The notes: a model not told the origin generated them from the letters alone. A stretch of 64,000 nt of DNA from Hanleya hanleyi (GCA_036873755.1 JAVTVY010037275.1:62001-126000), one strand, 5' to 3'. Counted from the first letter of the stretch, positions 10,806 to 22,771 are shown. Translations and numbers: made by a program.

Positions 10806-11817
10806 GTTGTGGAGAGGGAGGAGGTGACTGAAGATGAAACTTTCCGGGAAGAGATGACATTTGATATTCGAGGCAAATCTCAAGAGGAGGTGGACATGAC
10901 AGTTCAAGTCGAACAGGAAGAGGAGGAAGAGATTGTCGAGGTAGAGGAGGTCTTAGACACCCAGATTGTAGAGGTGAAGATGGAGACTGAATCTGTGGAG
11001 GCTGAGGAGACACACAGACAGGAACTGACCTTTGACCTTGTTGGTAAACCTCAGGAGGAGGTGAAGCTGACAGTTCAGGTCCAACAGAAAGAGGAGGAAG
11101 AGATCATCGAGATAGAGGAAGACATCCTAGACACCCAGATTGTGGAGGTGGAGATGGAAACAGAACCAGTGGAGGCTGAGGAGACACACAGACAGGAACT
11201 GACCTTTGACCTTGGTGGCAAACCTTTGGAGGAGATTCAATTGGAGGTTGCTGCTCCAGAGGTAACAGAGACTGTTCAGGAAGTTTTTGAGACTGAGGTG
11301 GACCTGCAGATGGAGACGCAGGTGGAAGAAGATGAGACACATCGACAAGAACTGACGATTGAACTGGCTGGCAAACCAAAGGCCCCAGAAAAGGTGCAAC
11401 TGACGGTTCAACTGCCCGAGCAACAACCAGAGGAAGAAATCGTCGTTGAGCAACCAGAGGAGGAAAAAGGCTCTGAATCTCCAGAAGAATTGCCATCGCC
11501 CAAGCCAGAGTTTGCTGAAGCCCCTGAAGGAAAGGCGCCAGAATTCATCTTCAACTTGACTAGCCTGAAAGTGATGGATGGAGAAGAGGTGAAGTTCCGT
11601 TGCGAGGTTACCGGCATACCGATGCCAGAGATTACCTGGTACCACGACGAGATAGTCATCGAGGAAAACCAAGACTTCACCATCACATATGAGCGTGAGA
11701 CGGGTGTGTGTACTTTGCTCATCGTGGAGGTATTCCCCCAGGATAAAGGAGAATACAGATGTGTCGCAATCAACGAGTTCGGTGAAGCCATTACGAGGGC
11801 CACCCTAGAAGTGGAAT
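10806..11817 (+). CDS. Titin-like protein, exon with three acidic modules and Ig domain 6
   Basis: A 1012-bp exon, phase 0 in and phase 1 out (donor gtgagt at 11818). Its first 240 residues hold about four diverged modules of 40-55 residues. Each has a head such as ETHRQELTFDL.GKPQEEV and a tail of the type LTVQVQQKEEEEIIEIEED. These resemble the ETF...LEI...PQPQTEVVEMEI modules of the exons at 12492 and 53111. Ig 6 (11535-11817) starts APEFIFNL and has both cysteines (VKFRCEV, DKGEYRC) and the core ITWYH. The exon completes the spacer begun at 6869; together the two make 4158 bp, a multiple of three. Confidence 0.9.
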
Positions 11818-12491
11818 GTGAGTAAAATAAAAATTATATCCTTTCACACTTTGCAATGAAGAAACTTTTGTCTAGTTTACAATGAAGAAATATTTGTCTA
11901 GTTTACAATGAAGAAATATTTGTCTAGTTTACAATGAAGAAATATTTGTCTAGTTTACAATGAAGAAATATTTGTCTAGTTACAATGAAGAAATATTTGT
12001 CTAGTTTACAATGAAGAAATATTTGTCTAGTTTACAATGAAGAAATATTTGTCTAGTTACTCTGCTTATTCAGGTTGATCTTTCATATAAGTTTTATTGT
12101 TCAGGCATTTATATTACTGAGAAGTTTCCAGTCTAGACTCATTGACTATTGTTCCCACGACTCTTACAAGTAGTTTCCTTTGTTCTGAATGCAATGTTTC
12201 ATTTGAGTTTAACTACATTATATATTGTGACATATTATATGATATGAGAAAAGCCTGTGTTTTGGATGTTGACTGAATGTACATTGTATCTGATATGTAC
12301 ATTTATATATTCTCTAAGCCAGGGAGAGGTCAAAATATGTAATTCTCGAATTGATAATGGAGAATTCAGGACACACATCTTTTATCATACATCATAGTTT
12401 ATTGATGTGAATTTTGTTGGTTCTGCTTTATTTGTTTGTATCAGTGGTTACAAATGAACTAAAATTAAATTTTTGGTTTGTGTATTTGCAG
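11818..12491 (+). other. Intron
   Basis: Phase-1 intron with donor gtgagt and acceptor ggtttgtgtatttgcag. It contains a 26-bp minisatellite at its 5' end; the remainder is plain AT-rich sequence. Confidence 0.85.
11854..12060. repeat. 26-bp intronic minisatellite, about 8 copies
   Basis: The unit is approximately caatgaagaaatatttgtct followed by agttta. Copies are nearly identical, with a few 1-2-bp length variants. Confidence 0.92.
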
Positions 12492-15400
12492 CGTATGAAT
12501 ACGTTCCAGACAGTGAAGAGGCATCAACCGAAGCGTTTTCCCCCAAGGTTCTATCTGAGGAATCGGAGGCCGAAACTCAAGTGGTCACCTCAACGAAGGA
12601 AGTGATGGTGGAAATGGAGAAACTACCAGAGCAAATAGAAACAGAATACCTGCAGGAAGAATGGGAAATACCAGTACAGGAACAAGTTGTCTCTGAGCTG
12701 GTTATCTCCCCTGCTCACCAAGCTGAAGAGACACCACTAGAGGTCACCACTGAAGTCTCCATGGAGCTCAGTCCAGTAGAGGCTGAAGGTATTGATACTC
12801 CGCAGCCTGAGGAACAGACCGAGGTGGAGACTGCTGAATTCCAAGTGCCAGAAGAATATGAGAGGATGGAGCAGCTTGAAGTTGAGGAGGTCAAGCCTGA
12901 AGATGAGGAGATTGGAGAAATCACAGAGGAAATCATTGAACTTGGCGAAACTGCCCCTGCTCAGCCCATAGAATCACTGGCTGAAATAACTGTAGGGGCC
13001 TCAGAACAACCTGATGTAACGGAAGTCATAACAGAGGTCATTGAAGCTGGTGAAACTGAGGAAATCCCAACTGAACTTGAAGAAGCTGCACCTGAGCAAC
13101 AAGTGGAAACCCTTGCTGAAGTCACTGAAGAAGTCTCTGAACAACAGGAAATAACTGAAGTGGTTGAAGAAGTCAGTGAAATTGGTGAAACTGAAGAAAT
13201 TCCAACTGAACTTGAAGAAGTTGCGCCTGAACAGCAAGTAGAGACTCGAGCAGAAATCACTGAAGAAATCTCTGAACAACAAGAAATCACAGATGTGGTT
13301 GAAGAAGTCTGGCAAATTGGTGAAACTGAAGAAATTCCAACTGAACTTGAAGAAGTTGCACCTGAACAGCAAGTGGAAACCCTTGCTGAAGTCACTGAAG
13401 AAGTCTCTGAACAACAGGAAATAACTGAAGTGGTTGAAGAAGTCAGTGAAATTGGTGAAACCGAGGAAATTCCAACTGAACTTGAAGAAGTTGCACCTAA
13501 GCAACAAGTGGATATCCTTTCTGAAGTCACCGAAGAAGTCTCTGAACAAGAGGAAATAACTGAAGTGGTTCAAGAAGTCAGTGAAATTGGTGAAACTGAA
13601 GAAATTCCAACTGAACTTGAAGAAAGTGCGCCTGAACAGCAAGTAGAGACTCAAGCAGAAATCACTGAAGAAGTCTCTGAACAACAAGAAATCACAGAAG
13701 TGGTTGAAGAAGTCTGTGAAATTGGTGAAACTGAAGAAATTCCAACTGAACTTGAAGAAGTTGCACCTGAACAGCAAGTGGAAACCCTTGCTGAAGTCAC
13801 TGAAGATGTCTCTGAACAACAGGAAATAACTGAAGTGGTTGAAGAAGTCAGTGAAATTGGTGAAACTGAAGAAATTCCAACTGAACTTGAAGAAATTGCA
13901 CCTGATCAGCAAGTGGAAACCCTTGCTGAAGTCACTGAAGATGTCTCTGAACAACAGGAAATAACTGAAGTGGTTGAAGAAGTCAGTGAAATTGGTGAAA
14001 CTGAAGAAATTCCAACTGAACTTGAAGAAATTGCACCTGATCAGCAAGTGGAAACCCTTGCTGAAGTCACTGAAGATGTGAACTAACTGAAGTGGTTGAA
14101 GAAGTCAGTGAAATTGGTGAAACTGAAGAAATGAACTTGAAGAAATTGCACCTGATCTGAAACAAGTCAGAAGAAACAACAGGAAATAACTGAAGTGGTT
14201 GAAGAAGTCAGTGAAATTGGTGAAACTGAAGAAATTCCAACTGAACTTGAAGAAGTTGCTCCTGAACAGCAAGTAGAGACTCAAGCAGAAATCACTGAAG
14301 AAGTCTCTGAACAACAAGAAATCACAGATGTGGTTGAAGAAGTTAGCGAAATTGGTGAAACCGAGGAAATCCCAACTGAACTTGAAGAAGTTGCACCCGA
14401 GCAACAAGTAGAAACCCTTGCTGAAGTCACTGAAGAAGTGTCTGAACAACAGGAAATAACTGAAGTGGTTGAAGAAGTCAGTGAAATTGGTGAAACTGAA
14501 GAAATTCCAACTGAACTTGAAGAAATTGCACCTGAACAACAAGCAGAAACCCTCGCTGAAATCACCGAAGACGTCTCTGAACAACAGGAAGTTACTGAGG
14601 TGGTTGAAGAAATCGGAGAAATTGGTGAGATTGAGGAAATTTCAACTGAACTTGAAGAAGTTGCACCTGAACAACAAGTAGAAACCCTCGCTGAAATCAC
14701 CGAAGACGTCTCTGAACAACAGGAAGTTACTGAGGTGGTTGAAGAAGTCAGTGAAATTGGTGAAACTGAGGAAATTCCAACTGAACTTGAAGAAGTTGCA
14801 CCTGAACAACAAGCAGAAACCCTCGCTGAAATCACCGAAGACGTCTCTGAACAACAGGAAGTTACTGAGGTGGTTGAAGAAGTCGGAGAAATTGGTGAGA
14901 TTGAGGAAATTTCAACTGAACTTGAAGAAGTTGCACCTGAACAACAAGCAGAAACCCTCGCTGAGATCACCGAAGACGTCTCTGAACAACAGGAAGTTAC
15001 TGAGGTGGTTGAAGAAGTCGGAGAAATTGGTGAGATTGAGGAAATTTCAACTGAACTTGAAGAAGTTGCACCTGAACAACAAGCAGAAACCCTCGCTGAA
15101 ATCACCGAAGACGTCTCTGAACAACAGGAAGTTACTGAGGTGGTTGAAGAAGTGAGTGAAATTGGTGAAACTGAGGAAATTCCAGCTGAACTTGAAAAAG
15201 TTGCACCTGAACAACAAGCAGAAACCCTCGCTGAAATCACCGAAGATGTCTCTGAACAACAGGAAGTTACTGAGGTGGTTGAAGAAGTCGGAGAAATTGG
15301 TGAGATTGAGGAAATTTCAACTGAACTTGAAGAAGTTGCACCTGAACAACAAGCAGAAACCCTCGCTGAAATCACCGAAGACGTCTCTGAACAACAGGAA

Positions 15401-18400
15401 GTTACTGAGGTGGTTGAAGAAGTCGGTGAAATTGGCGAAACTGAGGAAATTCCAACTGGAAGAAGTGCACCTGAACTGCTGAAATCACCGAAGACGTCTC
15501 TGAACAACAGGAAGTTACTGAGGTGGTTGAAGAAGTCAGTGAAATTGGTGAAACTGAGGAAATTCCAACTGAACTTCAAGAAGTTGCACCTGAACAACAA
15601 GTGGAAACCCTTGCAGAAATAACCGAAGAAATCTCTGAACAACAAGAAATCACAGAGGTGGTTGAAGAAGTCAGTGAAATTGGCGAAACTGAGGAAATTC
15701 CAACTGACCTTGAAGAAATCGTACCTGAACAAGAAATAGAAACTCAAGCAGAAATCACCGAAGAAATCTCTGAACAACCAGAAGTTACTGAGGTGGTTGA
15801 AGAAGTCGGTGAAATTGGTGAAACTGAGGAAATTCCAACTGAACTTGAAGAAGTTGCACCTGAACAACAAGTTGAGACACTTGCTGATGTCACAGAAGAA
15901 GTCTCTGAACAACAAGAAATCACTGAGGTGGTTGAAGAAGTTGGTGAAAGTGTTGAAACTGAGGAAATTCCCTTTGAACTTGAAGAAATCGCACCTGAAC
16001 AAGAAGTGGAAACCCTTGCTGAAATCACTGAAGAAGTCTCTGAACAACCAGAAATTACTGAGGTGGTTGAAGAAGTCAGTGAAGTTGGTGAAACTGAGGA
16101 AATCCCAACTGACCTTGAAGAATCTGCACCTGAACAGCAAGTGGAAACCCTTGCTGAAATCACCGAAGAAGTCTCTGAACAACCAGAAGTTACTGAGGTG
16201 GTTGAAGAAGTCAGTGAAGTTGGTGAAATTGAAGAAGTCCCAACTGGACTTGAAGAAGCTACACCTGAGCAAGAAGTGGAAATACAGGAAGTTGTTGAAG
16301 AGGAAGAGGTGATTGAGGAGGTTGTTGAGGAGCAGGTAACATTTGAAGAGGAAATCCAGTCTGATGAAGAGCTCCAAACGTTTGTCAGTGAGCTGGTCCA
16401 GGACATCATGACAGAGGCCCAAGGTAAGGCTGTCTCCACCTTAACAATGGAGATATCCACTCAGGAGGACACAGAGCAAGAAATCAGCATTGAGGAAGAG
16501 ATAACTGAGGAGGAAGTTACTCATGAAGAGACCATTGAAATCAGTGAAGTAGTTAAGGAGGAGGAAGAGGAGGTAACAGAAGAGGAGACTTTCAAGGAAG
16601 TTTTAGAAATTCAACCTCAGCCACAAACTGAAGTGTTTGAAATGGAGATTTCTCCTGCTCAACCAGAAACTGAAGTCACTTTCAGGGAGACTTTTGAAAT
16701 CACCGGTGAAACGGAGGAGGAAGTCGTCATTGAGGAAGAAATTCCTGAAGAAGAAACTTTCACAGAAAGTCTAGAAATCCAGACTAAGCCGCAACCAGAG
16801 ATGGTGGAGCTGGAGGTTGCACCATCTCAGCCTGAAACTATCACCACCTACAGAGAGACATTTGAGATTAGGACAAAGGAAGAAATAGTTGAAAAAGAAG
16901 AGGAAATAGTGGAAGAAGAAGAAATAGTTGAAGAGGAACAGCGATTCACTGAATCTGTAGAATTTCAGCCAGAAACCCAACCCGAAGTTGTGGAAGTTGA
17001 AGTTGCTCCAGGCAAACAAGAAACAATCGTATCATATAGAGAAACTTTGGAGATAAGCAAACAGGCGGAGGAAGAAGTGGTTGTGGAAGTTGAGGAGGAG
17101 GTTCCGGAGGTGACGGAGGATGAGACATTCATCGAATCCCTGGAACTCCAACCCAAGACACAGCCAGAAGTTGTGGAGGTGGAAATAACCCCCACTCAAC
17201 CCGAAACTGTGGACACTTACATAGAAACTCTGGAAATTGACAAAGGAACAGAAGAGGAAATTGTGGAAGAAGAGGAGATCCTGGATGTGACGGAAGAGAA
17301 ATTTAGACAGGAGGTTGAAGTAGAATTCACACCAACACAACCTGAGGAGGTCACAGAAGAGACTGTTGAAATTGTGGAAGAGGAAGAGGAGGTGACTGAA
17401 GAAGAAACCTTCAGAGAAGTTGTCGAGATCCAACCACAGCCACAAACTGAAGTTGTTGAAATGGAAATTTCTCCTGCCCAACCGGAAACTGAGGTCACTT
17501 ACAGGCAAACCTTTGAAATCACCAGAGAAACAGAGGAGGAGGTCATCATTGAGGAAGAAATTCCGGAAGCAGTTACTGAAGAAGAGACAGTTGAAATCAG
17601 CGAAGAAATTGAAGAGGAAGAAGAGGTAACTGAAGAAGAAACATTCAAACAGGTTCTCGAAATTCGACCACAGCCACAAACTGAAGTTGTCGAAATGGAA
17701 ATTTCTCCTGCGCAACCAGAAACTGAGGTCACTTACAGGCAAACATTTGAAATCACCAGAGAAACGGAGGAGGAGGTTGTCATTGAGGAAGAAATTCCTA
17801 AAGAAGTTACTGAAGAAGAGACAGTTGAAATCAGTGAAGAGGAAGAAGAGGTAACTGAAGAAGAAACATTTAAACAGGTTCTCGAAATTCGACCACAGCC
17901 ACAAACTGAAGTTGTCGAAATGGAAATTTCTCCTGCCCAACCAGAAACTGAGGTCACTTACAGGCAAACGTTTGAAATCACCAGAGAAACAGAGGAGGAG
18001 GTCATCATTGAAGAAGAAATTCCTGAAGAAGTTACTGAAGAAGAGACAGTTGAAATCAGCAAAGAAGTTGAAGAGGAAGAAGAGGTAACTGAAGAAGAAA
18101 CATTCAAACAGGTTCTCGAAATTCGACCACAGCCACAAACTGAAGTTGTAGAAATGGAAATTTCTCCTGCCCAACCAGAAACTGAGGTCACTTACAGGCA
18201 AACGTTTGAAATCACCAGAGAATCGGAGGAGGAGGTTGTCATTGAGGAAGAAATTCCTAAAGAAGTTACTGAAGAAGAGACAGTTGAAATCAGTGAAGAG
18301 GAAGAAGAGGTAACTGAAGAAGAAACATTCAAACAGGTTCTCGAAATTCGACCACAGCCACAAACTGAAGTTGTCGAAATGGAAATTTCTCCTGCCCAAC

Positions 18401-21400
18401 CAGAAACTGAGGTCACTTACAGGCAAACGTTTGAAATCACCAGAGAAACAGAGGAGGAGGTCATCATTGAGGAAGAAATTCCTGAAGAAGTTACTGAAGA
18501 AGAGACAGTTGAAATCAGCGAAGAAGTTGAAGAGGAAGAAGAGGTAACTGAAGAAGAAACATTCAAACAGGTTCTCGAAATTCGACCACAGCCACAAACT
18601 GAAGTTGTCGAAATGGAAATTTCTCCTGCCCAACCAGAAACTGAGGTCACTTACAGGCAAACGTTTGAAATTAGCAGAGAAAGTGAGGAGGAAGTTGTCA
18701 TTGAGGAAGAAATTCCTGAAGAAACTTTCACAGAAACCGTTGAAATTCAGCCTCAGCCAGGACCAGAGATTGTTGAAATGGAATTTACTCCCACACAGCC
18801 TGAAGAAGACGTTACCTATGACGAAACTCTAGAAATCATCAGAGAAACTAAAGAGGAGGTCGTCATTGAAGAAGAAATGCCTGATGAAGTTACTGAAGAA
18901 GAGAGAGTTGATATCAGTGAAGAAGAGGAAGAGGTAACTGAAGAAGAAACATTCAAACAGGTTCTCGAAATTCAACCCCAGCCACAAACTGAAGTTGTTG
19001 AAATGGAAATCTCTCCCGCCCAACCGGAAACTGAGGTCACTTACAGGGAAACCTTTGAAATCACCAGAGAAACTGAGGAGGAAGTTGTAATTGAGGAAGA
19101 AATCCCTGAAGAAGTTCCTGAAGAAACTTTCACACAAACTGTTGAAATTCAGCCTCAGCCGGGACCCGAGATTGTTGAAATGGAGTTTACTCCCAAACAG
19201 CCTGAAGAAGATGTTACCTATGAGGAAACTGTCGAAATCACCAGAGAAACTAAAGAGGAGGTCGTCATTGAGGAAGAAATTCCTGAAGAAGTTACTGAAG
19301 AAGAAAGAGTTGAAATCAGTGAAGAAGAGGAAGAGGTAACTGAAGAAGAAACATTCAAACAGGTTCTCGAAATTCAACCCCAGCCACAAACTGAAGTTGT
19401 TGAAATGGAAATCTCTCCCACCCAACCGGAAACTGAGGTCACTTACAGGGAAACCTTTGAAATCACCAGAGAAACAGAGGAGGAAGTTGTAATTGAGGAA
19501 GAAATCCCTGAAGAAGTTCCTGAAGAAACTTTCACACAAACTGTTGAAATTCAGCCTCAGCCGGGACCCGAGATTGTTGAAATGGAATTTACTCCCAAAC
19601 AGCCTGAAGAAGATGTTACCTATGAGGAAACTGTCGAAATCACCACAGAAACTAAAGAGGATGTCGTCATTGAGGAAAAAATTCCTGAAGAAGTTACTGA
19701 AGAAGAAAGAGTTGAAATCAGTGAAGAAGAGGAAGAGGTAACTGAAGAAGAAACATTCAAACAGGTTCTCGAAATTCAACCCCAGCCACAAACTGAAGTT
19801 GTTGAAATGGAAATTTCTCCTGCCCAACCGGAAACTGAGGTCACTTACAGGGAAACCTTTGAAATCACCAGAGAAACGGAGGAGGAAGTTGTAATTGAGG
19901 AAGAAATTCCTGAAGAAGTTCCTGAAGAAACTTTCACACAAACTGTTGAAATTCAGCCTCAGCCGGGACCCGAGATTGTTGAAGTGGAATTCATTCCCAA
20001 ACAGCCGGAGGAAGACATTACCTATGAGCAAACTCTCGAAATCACAAGTGAAACTGTGAAGGAAGAGGAAACTTTTGAGGTGACGCAGGAGGTGGAGTTT
20101 GAAATCTCCGAGGAGGTAACACAGGAAGTTGTGGAAGAAGAAGTTGGACCCGAACAGGAGATCTCAGCTCCTGGAGTTGAGACCATAGAGATGATCCGTC
20201 CTACAGTGAAGAAATCTGCCCCAGAGGAGGAACTCGAGGAGGATGTGTTTGAGGAGATGCCCGATATTCAGTGTACGCCTCCGTCCCAGGAATCCATCAC
20301 CTTCACACGGTCCTACATCATCTGTGAGAAGAAACGACTCAGCACAGACTCCACGGAGGAGTACGAGGAGGGTCCAGAGGTCATGGAGGTCAGCGTACCC
20401 GAGGAGGAAGAAGAAGAAGAGGAGATAACTCTTGACACGGAGCCAGTTGCTATCGAACTGGAGGAGTATGAGGAAGAGTTTGAGGTGGAGGAAATCCCCG
20501 TGGATACGACAGCCGAGTTAAAAGAGATTTCAACGGTCGAGGTGATGGTGCAAAAGGCTGAAGAAGAGATGCCAGAGAAGGTCTCAGAAATTGAAGTGCC
20601 TGAAGTCGTTGAACAAGAAGTTACGACCCAAGTGACTGAAGTGTCCGAGGTCGATATCGTTTTTGATAAACCGGAAGATGAGAAACCTGAGACTGAGATT
20701 TCAACTTTGGTCATTGCTCCTAGTCAGCCTACAGAGGAAATTGTAGAGGAGGAGGAGGAGGAGATCACAGAAGTTTCGACAGTTGAGACAGAAGTCACGG
20801 AGCAAAGAGAAACTGTCAGCTTTGAGATGAAGTTTGAAGGACCGGAACAGATTCCACAAGAGGAAATAAGCAAAGTCGAAATGGAGATATCCTTTCCCGA
20901 GGAGGTTCCAGAAGAGGAGGCTCCAGAGGAGGAGGACACGACAGTTACAACAGAGTTCTCTTCCATTGAATTTACCGTCAAACCAGAGGAGGAGAGGCCG
21001 TCGGAATTAACCCAAGTCGAGTTAACATTCGCTAAACCAGAAGAAGCAGCTCCTGTGGAAGTTGAGGTGGAAACCACGGAGGTCACAGAGGAGGTCTCCG
21101 TCACGAAAACTGAGGCGACGTCCATCGAACTGATGATTCAAAGACCAGAGGATGAAACTAAACCAGGCGTATCTGAGGTGGAATTCATCCTTGGCAAACC
21201 TGAGGAGGTGGAGGAGGTGGAGGAGCAACCGGAAGAGAAACTGGAAGCTCCAGAATTTACCAAACCATTGGATGATGATATCACATTCTCCGAAGGCGAG
21301 ACCATGAAAGTCGAGGTTCGCTTTAAAGGCACTCCGGTCCCAGAGGTCACATGGTATATGGATGACCGTGTCATTAAGCCCTCTGAGGAGTTTGATGTGA

Positions 21401-21526
21401 TCACAGAGAAGGACTACAGCATCCTGACAATTGAAGACGTCATGACAGAAGACGAGGGAGAATACACCGTGAAACTGGAGAACATCGCTGGTTACAGTGT
21501 CACTACAGCTTACATCACAGTATTAC
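12492..21526 (+). CDS. Titin-like protein, 9-kb acidic repeat exon ending in Ig domain 7
   Basis: One very long exon, phase 1 at entry and exit (donor gtaagt at 21527). Order: a unique acidic lead (to about 12957); about 25 copies of a 45-residue repeat (12958-16284); a short linker; about 18 modules of 67-78 residues headed ETF..xLEIxPQPQTEVVEMEI (16570-20040); a unique Glu-rich stretch (20041-21246); and Ig 7 (21247-21526). Ig 7 starts APEFTKPL and has VTWYM, but both cysteines are replaced (MKVEVRF; DEGEYTVKL). The reading frame is broken in two places, both inside the 45-residue array. At 14078-14170 stops appear but the frame recovers; near 15455-15485 a net 22-bp deficit shifts the frame. 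As printed the exon is 9035 bp, one base short of a multiple of three. Everything else is open. I treat the breaks as probable assembly errors; tiny introns are the alternative. Spacer residues are about 35-40% Glu with few Lys, so this is an anionic cousin of PEVK rather than PEVK itself. Confidence 0.85.
14078..14170 (+). other. Disrupted repeat unit: stop codons or possible 93-bp micro-intron
   Basis: Upstream and downstream of this patch the 45-residue repeat is nearly perfect and in the same frame. Inside it at least five small deletions relative to the repeat create taa at 14084 and several tga codons. The patch begins with gt (gaagat|gtgaac) and ends with ag (aagtcag|aagaaa). Removing it is exactly 31 codons and gives TED-KKQQEITEV. 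No pyrimidine tract precedes the ag. Most likely a badly resolved repeat copy. Confidence 0.55.
15455..15485 (+). other. Frameshift in the 45-residue array
   Basis: Compared with neighbouring copies, about 22 bp are missing in pieces between 'attccaact' and 'gctgaaatc'. The frame used upstream (to 15455) differs by one base from the frame used downstream (from about 15490). Probable sequence or assembly error. Confidence 0.7.
16570..20040 (+). repeat. Coding module array with 459-bp and 402-bp higher-order repeats
   Basis: About 18 modules with head ETFKQVLEI(R/Q)PQPQTEVVE and tail PETEVTYRQTFEITRETEEE. The first few (16570-17400) are diverged. From 17499 to about 18650 the modules alternate 234 and 225 bp, giving a 459-bp dimer (17499, 17958, 18417). 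From 18721 a different dimer of exactly 402 bp repeats (18721, 19123, 19525), alternating a PQPQTEVVEMEISP module with a PQPGPEIVEMEFTP module. Confidence 0.9.
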
Positions 21527-21555
21527 GTAAGTAGTTCTCCTATTCTCTCTGCATG

Positions 21556-21843
21556 GTCATCTCTCTAATAATTCAATCGCCAGAAGTGAAATTATGTACT
21601 ATAAAGTCGTGGGGGGGGGGGGGGCGGGGGGGGGGTGAGGAGAGGATCAAATTTATTAGAACAGTAAGTTACCACAAGGCTATTCTATGGATAACAACTT
21701 CGTTATTGCTGTGGAGCTGACGTTTCGTTGGTGATTCTTCCAACTTTTTTACGCTAATGAACTACATGGTGCAACAACAACAGTAAGTGGACAAAATGGT
21801 CCAAATCATGCGGATAAGCCATTATTTCTTCATTTTTCTTCAG
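21556..21843 (-). mobile_element. MITE-like element, family 1, copy 3, truncated and interrupted
   Basis: The end tctctaataattcaatc and the interior 'gatcaaatttattagaaca' match the family in reverse orientation. The match breaks near 21675 and resumes at about 21785 with 'gtggacaaaatggtccaaat', so about 110 bp of foreign sequence is inserted. The other end is not recognised. Confidence 0.7.
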
Positions 21844-22210
21844 GAATTTACACCATGTACATGCTCCATGAAATAAATTCTTCCACAGAATTAATCCATT
21901 CGATGTCATAATTTGGGATGTGTGTACTTTGCGAAGAGTGGCTGTAGGGCATCATCATTTCTTGTACATGAAAGCAAGGCTTCATGGGCAGTGAGACAAA
22001 TGTGGATTGCCAGCTTGGAGGTTCTCCATTCAAAATCAGTTGCAGATTTTGCCAATCTTTGAAGGCTTTTTTGATGATTTTGAAGGCTATATTGTACCTA
22101 AGCAAACATATATTCACCAAAATAATCTCACCTGGAGGAAGACTGAATACAGTACTAAAGAAATGAGCAATAAGAAAATTTCATCGTTTTTTTTACCCCC
22201 AGGTGGGTTA

Positions 22211-22508
22211 GGGAGTTTATTGAAATTAGGGCATGAGTTCCTTGATAGGAATGGCATATGCTGGTTGTCCAAATGGGATACACCATGCCCAGTTTAGTAT
22301 CCTGATCTGGATGGATTAGAGTTCCAATTGAAATGGCATATGCCATTCCCCTCATGCCATTGCATGGTAGGGCATGAGCCCTCTTTGTCTGCTGAGTTCC
22401 AAAAAGTATGGCATGGAGTTTCTGGGAGTTCCAACTCAGCGCACCATGCCTCTCTGTTTGGAATGCCTTATGCCAGTTCCTAGCATGCCCCAATTTCAAG
22501 AAGCTCCC
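22211..22508. mobile_element. MITE-like element, family 2, with TTA target duplication
   Basis: The left end gggagtttattgaaattagg and the right end ending ccaatttcaagaagctccc are inverted repeats of about 25 bp with few mismatches. The element is flanked on both sides by TTA (22208-22210 and 22509-22511). A 3-bp TWA duplication is typical of the PIF/Harbinger superfamily (established knowledge); assignment here is inference. The interior is full of GGCAT/ATGCC words that make it largely self-complementary. No coding capacity. Confidence 0.7.
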
Positions 22509-22612
22509 TTAATACAAGCCCTTACATTTTATTTCTTATCTTCTAAGCTCCATAAGTTTCCATGAATACCAATTTTTCTAAACGAATATTTAATATTGTT
22601 TTATTTCATCAG

Positions 22613-22771
22613 CTGCCTCAGCCAGCGAGGAATCAGAGCTGGAGATAGTTGAAACTAAAGAAGAGGTGGTGGAGGTGGTCCAGACCAAGATTGAGGAGGA
22701 AGAGGAGGTGGTCGTAGAGGAATTCCACAAGATGGAGGTGGACATAGAAATCCAGCCCGAACAGGCACCAG
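22613..22771 (+). CDS. Titin-like protein, small acidic linker exon
   Basis: A 159-bp exon, phase 1 at both ends (53 codons). It starts after ttatttcatcag and ends at gtcagt (22772). The translation is acidic and Val-rich (for example ELEIVETKEEVVEVVQ and IEEEEEVVVEEFHKMEV), close in style to the spacers on both sides. No domain is present. Because it is symmetrical it could be included or skipped without a frame change. It is supported by splice sites, frame and composition only. Confidence 0.75.

Larger units (their letters stand above)
12958..16284 (+). repeat. 135-bp (45-residue) coding tandem array
   Basis: About 25 copies. Core pieces of the unit are ETEEIPTELEEVAPEQQ, VETLAEVTEEVSEQQEI and TEVVEEVSEIG. 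The period is exactly 135 bp over most of the array. Sub-groups are visible: GEIEEISTELEE variants cluster at 14600-15420, which suggests recent unequal crossing-over there. Two disrupted units are listed separately. Confidence 0.93.
21527..22612 (+). other. Intron
   Basis: Phase-1 intron with donor gtaagt and acceptor tttatttcatcag. It holds an interrupted family-1 element (21556-21843), a G homopolymer-rich tract near 21611-21637, and a second type of inverted-repeat element (22211-22508). Confidence 0.82.

Noticed and set aside
14281..16422. Long minus-strand open frame of 713 codons
   Set aside because: It is the complement of the plus-strand 45-residue array; because the period is a multiple of three and codons are GAA/GTT-rich, antisense frames stay open. 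Composition (Ser/Val/Cys runs, Phe/Leu runs) is that of a shadow.
17032..18660. Minus-strand open frame of 542 codons, and similar ones across 53539-63555
   Set aside because: Antisense shadows of the acidic modules (NLFECFFFSYLF or LNFKDFFKCLFRFFLN repeats). No independent splice sites or start context.
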